Shown here piece by piece: positions 7,289 through 13,379 of a stretch of DNA of 14,477 bases; position 1 is the first letter of the stretch, and each line of letters opens with the position of its first letter. This DNA comes from Elusimicrobiota bacterium. GTDB taxonomy: Bacteria > Elusimicrobiota > Elusimicrobia > UBA1565 > UBA9628. The stretch spans positions 1 through 14,477 of the forward strand of contig JAGWJU010000013.1 in NCBI GenBank assembly GCA_028865585.1. The letters run 5' to 3'. The position numbers were made by a program, and so were the translations under genes. The notes below the pieces were generated by a model, which was given only the letters and a program-made list of their open reading frames with translations, was not told where the DNA came from and searched no databases.

Positions 7289-7668
7289 AATACTTCACCG
7301 TGGAGCAAGCCGAAGCCCTGATACCGGAATTTGAGCGAATTTTTTCGGACATCGCAGCCTTGGCGGATCGCGCCGAAGCTAAGGCGGATCTGGCCGGGCG
7401 GCTCGAGCAGTCGCAGGGCCGTCCCGCGGATCTGGAGATCGAGAAGGCCCAAATCCGGTTTTTGGCGGGGCAAATCGACGCTTTATTCCAGAAAATCGCC
7501 GACACCGGGGCGCTGCCCAAGGGCTACAACCCACCTCTTGTGGATTTTCCTTTCCGGCTGGGCCATGAAGAGGCTTATCTGTGTTGGAGCGCCGGCGAAA
7601 AGAAGATCAACTGCTACCATAACATCGAGGACGGCTTCGCGGGCCGGCGCCCGCTTCCCCCCGCCTGA
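7285..7668 (+). CDS. DUF2203 family protein
   Basis: The 127-residue soluble protein matches the DUF2203 pattern. It has an N-terminal KYFTVEQAEALIPEFERI, then a helical, charged middle (about 15-80), and a C-terminal block with LVDFPFRLGHEEAYLCWSAGE, then INCYHNIEDGFAGRRPLPP. The family has no established function to my knowledge, and the sequence shows no transmembrane segment or signal peptide. Start is GTG at 7285, overlapping the stop of the GGQ-domain gene, so translation is probably coupled. It ends 2 bp before the stop of the convergent OmpR-type gene. It may be the last gene of the sdhCAB transcript, but no clear intrinsic terminator is seen. Confidence 0.75.
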   Translation: MKYFTVEQAEALIPEFERIFSDIAALADRAEAKADLAGRLEQSQGRPADLEIEKAQIRFLAGQIDALFQKIADTGALPKGYNPPLVDFPFRLGHEEAYLCWSAGEKKINCYHNIEDGFAGRRPLPPA

Positions 7669-7670
7669 AG

Positions 7671-8384
7671 TCAGCCTTCGGGAAGCTTGAAGCGGTAGCC
7701 GTAGCGTTCGACGGTCTCGATCCAGCGGCCCGCGCGCGCGCCGAGCGCTTGACGCAGGCGGCTCACGCCCACGTCAATGGCGCGGGTGTTCGCGGTTTTG
7801 TCCATGCCCCAAATCGTCTCCAGAAGGTAGGGGCGGCTGAGCGTGCGTCCCGCCTTTCTCATCAATAAATCCAGGAGCTCGAATTCGCGCGGCCGCAAGT
7901 CCGCGATTTTTCCTCGCACGCGGCATTGCCTGGCGCCCGGATCGAGAAGAATGGGTCCGATTTCAAGCAGGGGACTTTCCTCGCTGTGAGCTTGCCTGCG
8001 GCGCACGACCGCCCGGATGCGGGCGGCCAGCTCCTGCGGCGCGCACGGCATTTGGATGAAATCGTCGGCTCCCGCGTCGAACATCTCCACGATGCTACTC
8101 TCCGGACAGTTGCCGCGGCTTAGAACCACGACCGGAAGGTTTTCCGCAAATCTGGTCTTTCGGATCATGGAAATCCAGGCGGGTGCGGACATGTCGGGGA
8201 GATCCTTTTCCAGAAGAGCCAGTTCGACTCCAGCGCGGCCCAACGCGGTTTTTTCCAGCATGACTTTCGCGGCTTCCACGCCTGTGAGGCACGAGGACGC
8301 GGAATAGCCGACGGCCGCCGCTACCGCGCGGCTGGCCTCTTGATCTTCCGATGTCAGTCCGATGAGGAGCAATTCTCGGCTCAT
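7671..8384 (-). CDS. OmpR/PhoB-type winged-helix regulator with degenerate receiver domain
   Basis: The 237-residue protein has an N-terminal receiver-like domain (about 1-128) and a C-terminal winged-helix DNA-binding domain (about 138-235). The DNA-binding part is normal for the OmpR family: LRPREFELLDLLMRKAGR, then TLSRPYLLETIWG, TRAIDVGVSRLRQALG and the final hairpin VERYGYRF. The receiver is atypical. The acidic pair after strand 1 is missing (LLIGLTSED). The phospho-acceptor Asp is replaced by Glu59 (LLEKDLP), and the conserved Lys before Pro is Met112 (FIQMPCAP); Ser89 is kept. It is therefore unlikely to be switched by ordinary aspartyl phosphorylation, and Glu59 could act as a fixed phosphomimic. 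It may bind the promoters in the AT-rich gap just upstream, including its own. No Shine-Dalgarno precedes the ATG, and the predicted transcript start is about 3 nt upstream. Confidence 0.88.
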   Translation of the reverse strand: MSRELLLIGLTSEDQEASRAVAAAVGYSASSCLTGVEAAKVMLEKTALGRAGVELALLEKDLPDMSAPAWISMIRKTRFAENLPVVVLSRGNCPESSIVEMFDAGADDFIQMPCAPQELAARIRAVVRRRQAHSEESPLLEIGPILLDPGARQCRVRGKIADLRPREFELLDLLMRKAGRTLSRPYLLETIWGMDKTANTRAIDVGVSRLRQALGARAGRWIETVERYGYRFKLPEG

Positions 8385-8393
8385 AGCGCCAAA

Positions 8394-8422
8394 ATCTTAC
8401 CGTAAAAATATCCCATATTCAA
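8394..8422 (-). promoter_or_regulatory. Sigma70-like promoter of the OmpR-type regulator
   Basis: On the minus strand TTGAAT (8422-8417) and TAAGAT (8399-8394) are separated by exactly 17 bp. The -10 ends 9 nt before the ATG at 8384, so transcription should begin within a few bases of the start codon. This is consistent with a leaderless or near-leaderless mRNA. The -35 lies within the left arm of the inverted repeat at 8416-8436, so a protein bound to the repeat would be expected to affect this promoter. Confidence 0.55.
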
Positions 8423-8436
8423 GGAATTTTTGAATA
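8416..8436. repeat. Inverted repeat, candidate operator
   Basis: Two perfect 7-bp arms, TATTCAA (8416-8422) and TTGAATA (8430-8436), are separated by 7 bp. The left arm overlaps the -35 of the leftward promoter. The right arm supplies a TTGAAT that could serve as a rightward -35, though the best -10-like match at an acceptable distance (TGATAA, 8454-8459, 18-bp spacer) is poor. The arm centres are about 14 bp apart; OmpR-family sites are more often direct repeats, so the binding protein is uncertain. Confidence 0.4.
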
Positions 8437-8592
8437 GAAAACATAAAAGCATCTGATAAATATACTCCTTATTTTATGACGTTATTTTTGTATGTAGATG
8501 TTACAAATTAGTTTCTCTTATGAAATTATGGTGCAACTGAAAACGTCTATATATATGAAAGATTCAGTCAGCCGCAGAATGGAGGAGGGCGC

Positions 8593-8976
8593 ATGTACCG
8601 GATTATGGTGGTTGAAGACGACGAGATTCTGAGGCAGACGTTCCGCGACGTGCTCAAGGCGGACGGTTTCGAGGTTTTTTTGTGCCCCGACGGCGCTTCC
8701 GGCCTTCAGGGCGTCAAAACGTATCGCCCCGATCTTATTCTTCTCGACGTCAATCTGCCCGATATGAGCGGATTCGACGTTTGCCGCGGGCTGAAGGCGG
8801 ATTCAGTCGCGAAAAGCGTGCCGGTCATCATCTTGACCGGCCATGCCAGAGACGTGGCCGAGCGCGTGCGCGGGCTCGACGTGGGCGCGGAGGATTATTT
8901 ATTCAAGCCGGTGAGCCCGAGGGTTTTGGTCGCCCGCATTCGTTCCATCCTGAAAGTGTCCTTGAGGCCCAACTAA
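8593..8976 (+). CDS. Single-domain response regulator (receiver only)
   Basis: The 127-residue protein is a complete, canonical receiver with no output domain. It has the acidic cluster EDD (residues 8-10), the phospho-acceptor Asp in LLDVNLPDMSG (Asp52), Thr in IILTGHA, and Lys in LFKPVSP. It should be phosphorylated by a histidine kinase, most simply the one encoded at the end of the same operon. It would act by protein-protein contact or as a phosphate shuttle, like CheY or Spo0F. A strong Shine-Dalgarno (GGAGGAGG, 8581-8588) precedes the ATG by 4 nt. The stop codon directly abuts the ATG of the next gene (TAA then ATG), so the genes are co-transcribed. It contrasts with the degenerate receiver encoded on the other side of the intergenic region. 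Confidence 0.93.
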   Translation: MYRIMVVEDDEILRQTFRDVLKADGFEVFLCPDGASGLQGVKTYRPDLILLDVNLPDMSGFDVCRGLKADSVAKSVPVIILTGHARDVAERVRGLDVGAEDYLFKPVSPRVLVARIRSILKVSLRPN

Positions 8977-11427
8977 ATGAACCAGCGCGGAAACGAGAAA
9001 TCCTTTTCCGCCGTGCTTCGCGGCACGGGGAAGGGGTTTTTTATTTCCGCGCTTCTGGCCGCGTTTTTCAGCGCTTCCGCGGCGCGGGCCGGGCAAAAAA
9101 TGATCGGCTCGACCGATGATATTCCCCGCAACCTGATCGCCAGTGCGGGCGGAGTTTCTTCCGGAGGCTCTTATACTCTCGACGCATCCGTGGGCGAGTT
9201 CGGGATATCGACCGATCCTTACGCATCCTCCTCCAGCTATTCATTCGGGCCCGGGTTGGAGAACATTTTCTCACAGCCGGGCAGCGTGACGGCGATTTCG
9301 ACCGCCGCTCTTTCCACCTCGACCGGCACTTTGACGCTGACGTGGACTGCCCCGGGCTTTGACGGCGGCGTGTCGGGAACCACGGAAAGCGGCTACTACC
9401 GCATCGATTACTCCTCGGACCCGGCCCAGGAAGCGCAATTCGGCCCGACCGCGACCACGAATTACGCTTTCGTCGTGCAGTTCCCGACCGCGGCCGCTAC
9501 GGGCCAACAGTCCTACACCCTGCAGAATCTCGCTCCCAACACGACCTATTACGCCAAAGTTTACCTCGGCGACGAGACCAAGTTCTTCGCTGAGACCTCG
9601 TCCACCGCGTCCTACTCGACTCTGGCCAACCTGCCGGTCTCACCCGTCTTGGCCGGAGTGTCTTACACCAGCGTGACCTTCACATGGTCTTTCCCCGCGG
9701 CGTCGGGAACCGCCGCGGGGTTTGAGGTGGACGGTTCGAGCATTAGTTTTGACACTGCGACGGCCATTGTTTCCGCGGCTACGGGCGGTGGCACCCTGCA
9801 GCTGACCGTCAACGGCCTGTTGCCGGGCGGAACGTATTACTTTAACTTGGCCAGCCTCAATTGGCAGGGCTTGGCGAATTTCGAGACGGTTATTGAGACG
9901 GTGACGCCGGCGGAGAGCATCCAGCCCGTGAATTTGGTCTCGGTCTCATCGGCGCCGCTGGCGCGGACCATCACCTTGACCTGGACGTGGTTCAACCCGA
10001 CGCCGCCCAACCAGAACGGCGCCCTTGTCGTGGTGAGCAGCATGCCCATTTCGGCTTCGCCGGTCAACGGCCAGGCCTACGCGCCGGGCGACGTTCTTGC
10101 GGACGGCTCGGTCGTGGCCTCAACTGAGACGGGCTTGGCCGCAGGCGTGCTAATCTCGACGCCGTCGTTTATGAAAGCAGGCCTGACGCTTGATGCGACG
10201 GAATATTTCGGCATCTATAGCGAAAATACTCTGAATGCTTATTCCATCGGCGTGACGACCTCGGCGGCGCTGGATCTGCCGCCGTTGGCGCCGGCGGGCT
10301 TGGCCGCGACCATCAATCCGAGCGCGAGCTCCATGACCATCACCTGGGCGCAGGTCAAGTCCAAGACCGATGGGACAATGTTCCCGGATCCGTCGGCGCC
10401 AGATGGCTGGGCTCTGAGCGGCTACGACGTCTATCGTTCGACGGGGCTGATCCGGCCAAGCTGGGTCTTGGTTTCGACCCTGCCGGCCAGCGCGGTGAGC
10501 GACCGGGAGGCCATGGCGCCGGCCGGACTGGTTTACTACTACAAGATTGTTTCGCGGGATTCATTCCCCGGGGAAACCACGGACGCGGCCATGGCCGTGG
10601 ACACCGAGGGCAATCTCTACGCTCTTTATTCGGACAACATTACGCGCATCGAGATTCCCGCGAACATCGCCAACATGGTGCAGCCTAACGGCAATTCGTC
10701 CGGCGAGCCTCTTTTAATCCGCGCCGTGGATCAGCACCAGGACGTGGTCGCCTCTCCTTATATATTCAAGTCCGTATCGTTTGAACCCTACGAAGCCCCG
10801 TCCAATCAGGAAGTCAAGAACATGGCGTTGCCGTCCAACGCCATGTTCGATTTGGCCCTCGGCTATCAGGTGCAGAACGGCCAAATCGTGGCCGACGGCG
10901 TCTCCCGCGCGGCGCCTCTGTCCGTGTCCAACGTCCCCTTAGGGCTTTTCTGGTACAACGGGCAGCAAAACATCAACGCCGACGGAACCGTGGACACCGT
11001 GAATCAGGAAGTGACCGGCCAGGTGGGCATGTTGGGAGATTTCCGCCTTCAGTCCTACGTGGCGCCCGCGGACGCTTCGTTTGATCCCAGTTCCGACATG
11101 TCCACAAAGGTCATCACGCCCACCGTGGAGAGCTGCTCGTGGCGTTCCAACAATTCCGAGCACGGCTGCGACGATCACGTGGAATTTAATTTTGGCAATC
11201 CGCAGGATCTGAATTATTCCGGTGAGATTTATGATGTGCGTGGATTCCACGTTGCGGACATGGGTAATACCGGGTGCTCTAACGGAGGCGGCCTCGGAAC
11301 TTTTAAGGTGTGTCTGACCTGGGACGGACGCGGCTCCAATGGTGAAATCGTGGCCCGGGGCGTCTATATCTATGAAATCAAGGTCGGCGGCCAGACCTGG
11401 ACCGGGACCGTGGTGGTGATCCGCTGA
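8977..11427 (+). CDS. Secreted multi-domain fibronectin type III-like protein with FlgD/T9SS-like C-terminal domain
   Basis: The 816-residue protein begins with a Sec signal peptide (hydrophobic 20-36, likely cleavage after ARA38). Residues 56-97 form a GGSYTLDASVGEFG and SYSFGPGLENIF module, like the short Ser-rich repeats found before FnIII regions in other surface proteins. At least three FnIII-like units follow (about 101-215, 218-312, 436-530), with TLTLTWTAPG, SVTFTWSFP and TITWAQV strands and NLAPNTTYYAKV-type closing strands; residues 316-435 may be a divergent fourth. Residues 540-705 are beta-rich and unassigned. The C-terminal domain (about 710-816) holds IYDVRGFHVADM, LTWDGRGSNGE, GVYIYEI and terminal TVVVIR, as in FlgD-Ig or type IX sorting domains. 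All four cysteines (720, 731, 767, 779) lie there, suggesting two disulfides. It is the second gene of the operon; its stop overlaps the next start (TGATG). It is likely a cell-surface or exported protein with adhesive or structural function. Confidence 0.85.
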   Translation: MNQRGNEKSFSAVLRGTGKGFFISALLAAFFSASAARAGQKMIGSTDDIPRNLIASAGGVSSGGSYTLDASVGEFGISTDPYASSSSYSFGPGLENIFSQPGSVTAISTAALSTSTGTLTLTWTAPGFDGGVSGTTESGYYRIDYSSDPAQEAQFGPTATTNYAFVVQFPTAAATGQQSYTLQNLAPNTTYYAKVYLGDETKFFAETSSTASYSTLANLPVSPVLAGVSYTSVTFTWSFPAASGTAAGFEVDGSSISFDTATAIVSAATGGGTLQLTVNGLLPGGTYYFNLASLNWQGLANFETVIETVTPAESIQPVNLVSVSSAPLARTITLTWTWFNPTPPNQNGALVVVSSMPISASPVNGQAYAPGDVLADGSVVASTETGLAAGVLISTPSFMKAGLTLDATEYFGIYSENTLNAYSIGVTTSAALDLPPLAPAGLAATINPSASSMTITWAQVKSKTDGTMFPDPSAPDGWALSGYDVYRSTGLIRPSWVLVSTLPASAVSDREAMAPAGLVYYYKIVSRDSFPGETTDAAMAVDTEGNLYALYSDNITRIEIPANIANMVQPNGNSSGEPLLIRAVDQHQDVVASPYIFKSVSFEPYEAPSNQEVKNMALPSNAMFDLALGYQVQNGQIVADGVSRAAPLSVSNVPLGLFWYNGQQNINADGTVDTVNQEVTGQVGMLGDFRLQSYVAPADASFDPSSDMSTKVITPTVESCSWRSNNSEHGCDDHVEFNFGNPQDLNYSGEIYDVRGFHVADMGNTGCSNGGGLGTFKVCLTWDGRGSNGEIVARGVYIYEIKVGGQTWTGTVVVIR

Positions 11428-13379
11428 TGAAAACCATGAGCGGCCGGCGGGGCGTGATCTTGGCCCTGGGCTTGGCGGCCTTGGCCCCCGTTTCGGCCCT
11501 GGCCGCTTTCGATGATTTGGGCGCCGGCGCGCGCGCGCCGGGCATGGGCGGCGCCTTCGTAGCCGTCGCGGACGATGTTTACGATATCTACTACAATCCC
11601 GCGGGTTTGGCGGTCTTGACCCGGCCCAGCCTGGGCGCGTCATATTCTCTTCTGGACGTCGGCCTGACCGACGGCTCGAACTTGGGCACTTCTTTCTTGG
11701 GTTATGCGCAGCCGCTGGCGTGGAAAAAGGCGAGCGAGGGGACGCTGGGCCTGGCCTGGAACTCGTTTTCCCTAAATAACTCGCTTTACCGGGATGACAG
11801 TTTTTATCTGTCCCACGGCCGCCAGCTTCCTTATTATCCTTTCGGCGGCGATCTGTATTTGGGAGGCAGCCTGAAGTACCTGCGCAGTTCTTTCGGAAGC
11901 TTCGGCGGCAATCTTCTTGATAACTCGGGCCAATACACCTCGCAAAATTCCATTTTGAACGGCTCCAATGTGCAGAGCGCCTTCTCCGGAGATTTGGGCG
12001 TCCTCTATAATTTCGCGCGGCATTATTCCTTCGGCGCGGAGGCGACCAACGTCAACCAGCCCAATGTCGCCTACGACCCGAACAACCCGGAAACCCTTCC
12101 CATGTCGTGGAAGCTGGGGATGGATTACCGCAGCCTCATTTCCAACGTCATCGTGGAGTACGACAACGAGGCATCGCCTTACTTTACGCGCGAATCCATC
12201 GGCACCTTGGCGGCCGAGCGCTGGTTCCCCATCCGCTTCTTCGGGGATTTCGGCATTCGCGGCGCTCTGAGCCTGGGGACGCCGAGCTTTACCCAGTTCG
12301 CGGCCGGCATTTCCTATCGGACGACGCGCTTCGAGGCGGACTACGCCTTCGACATGCCCATCAACAGCGTTTCCGGCACGGCCGGGGATCAGCGCATCGC
12401 GCTGACGTTCCGCTTCGGCAAGCCCTCCGAGGAAGAGGAGTCGGTCGAGATGGTGCTCGAAGCCATGGAGCGCCTGCGCGAGGGCAAGAGCGCGATTTTA
12501 ACCGCGTCGTCCCAAGGGCTGAGCACGGAAGATCAGGCCAAGCTCAACGACTTGCTGGCGCAGGCGCGCCAGGCGGAGGCCTCGGCAGAATATAAAAAGG
12601 CCGTCGACACACTTAGCCAAGCCATGGCCATCGCGCCGTCCGATCCGAACCTGCTGCGCGAGTTCGGCCGGCTGCATTTCGTGGCCCAGCTCTATCCCGT
12701 CCTGCCCGACTACAAGACCGATCCGGAACAGGTCGAGCTTCACCAGGGCGTGCTGGCCTATGTGAGCGGGGACGACCGCACCGCCATCGAGGACGTTTCC
12801 CGAGCTCTGGCCATTCGGCCCAACGATCAAGGCTTGAGGGTGTTCTTTGAGGAGCTTCAGCGCTTGACCGGCATCACCGAAGCGGCCAAGGCGGCGCCGG
12901 CCGAGTCGCAGGACGTCGCCGCGACTTTGACCCGGGCCGACGCCGCCATCCGGAACCGGCAGTACCGTCTGGCCCTGGACTTGGCCAACAGGGTTCTGGC
13001 GTCCCAGCCGAACAATCTTGAGGCCTGGGAGGACGCGGGCATCGCCTACCTCGGCTTGCGCCGCTTCGACGACTCGCTGCGGGCTTGGAACAAGGCGTAC
13101 GATTTGGAGAAGAGCCCGTCCATGCGGGCGGTCATCAACAACTACATCGACTCCATCCGCCGGCTCAACAGCGCGGTCTGGCAGGGCAATTCCGCGCCGA
13201 AGCCGTCTCTCTCGAAGGACGAAATCGACTCGCTCTTCGACCAAGGCATCGACGCCTACACCCGCCGCGACTTCAAGCAGGCGGCGGGAGATTTCCGAAA
13301 GATTTTAGACGCCGATCCGACCAACCAGGAGGCCCGCAAGGCTTTGGAGCGGGTCCTGGAGGAGCTAAAAGCCCAATGA
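11427..13379 (+). CDS. PorV/FadL-like outer-membrane beta-barrel protein with C-terminal TPR domain
   Basis: The 650-residue protein has a signal peptide (hydrophobic 10-26, likely cleavage after ALA26 or A27). The N-terminal part opens with LGAGARAPGMGGAFVAVADD and YYNPAGLA, the signature of the PorV/PorQ and UPF0164-type FadL relatives. Alternating amphipathic strands continue to about residue 331 and end in RIALTFRF. A charged linker (EEEES, 335-339) leads to TPR-like helical repeats at about 371-405, 434-466, 500-530, 532-563 and 599-632, each with the usual small and aromatic spacing. The barrel should sit in the outer membrane with the TPR part in the periplasm, where it could bind partners. 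The start ATG overlaps the upstream stop; a second in-frame ATG at 11436 is possible and would keep the signal peptide. Its stop overlaps the kinase start (ATGA). As a PorV relative it may handle the exported protein encoded just upstream. Confidence 0.82.
   Translation: MKTMSGRRGVILALGLAALAPVSALAAFDDLGAGARAPGMGGAFVAVADDVYDIYYNPAGLAVLTRPSLGASYSLLDVGLTDGSNLGTSFLGYAQPLAWKKASEGTLGLAWNSFSLNNSLYRDDSFYLSHGRQLPYYPFGGDLYLGGSLKYLRSSFGSFGGNLLDNSGQYTSQNSILNGSNVQSAFSGDLGVLYNFARHYSFGAEATNVNQPNVAYDPNNPETLPMSWKLGMDYRSLISNVIVEYDNEASPYFTRESIGTLAAERWFPIRFFGDFGIRGALSLGTPSFTQFAAGISYRTTRFEADYAFDMPINSVSGTAGDQRIALTFRFGKPSEEEESVEMVLEAMERLREGKSAILTASSQGLSTEDQAKLNDLLAQARQAEASAEYKKAVDTLSQAMAIAPSDPNLLREFGRLHFVAQLYPVLPDYKTDPEQVELHQGVLAYVSGDDRTAIEDVSRALAIRPNDQGLRVFFEELQRLTGITEAAKAAPAESQDVAATLTRADAAIRNRQYRLALDLANRVLASQPNNLEAWEDAGIAYLGLRRFDDSLRAWNKAYDLEKSPSMRAVINNYIDSIRRLNSAVWQGNSAPKPSLSKDEIDSLFDQGIDAYTRRDFKQAAGDFRKILDADPTNQEARKALERVLEELKAQ

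Larger units (their letters stand above)
8385..8592. other. AT-rich divergent intergenic region
   Basis: This 208-bp gap between the OmpR-type regulator and the four-gene operon is strikingly AT-rich. Bases 8401-8520 contain 29 G/C of 120, about 24%, while the flanking genes are clearly GC-rich. It has no open reading frame of note. It holds the promoter of the leftward gene, an inverted repeat at 8416-8436, a TATACT at 8461-8466, an alternating TA run at 8548-8556, and the strong ribosome binding site of the rightward operon at 8581-8588. The rightward promoter cannot be fixed by eye. Its composition fits a control region able to bind a nucleoid protein or several regulators. Confidence 0.6.

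Noticed and set aside
7639..7654. A 6-bp GC hairpin (GCGGGC, loop CGGC, GCCCGC) near the end of the DUF2203 gene as a terminator
   Set aside because: It lies inside the coding sequence and is followed by TTCCCCCC rather than a T tract, so it is not a credible intrinsic terminator.
8391..8592. The AT-rich block as a horizontally acquired insertion or origin
   Set aside because: It contains no gene, repeats typical of an origin, or flanking duplications. A promoter/control region between divergent genes explains it better.
10939..11643. A 234-codon minus-strand open frame spanning the junction of the FnIII and barrel genes
   Set aside because: It crosses two well-supported genes in antisense, and its N-terminus is a Pro/Arg-rich low-complexity sequence typical of shadow frames.
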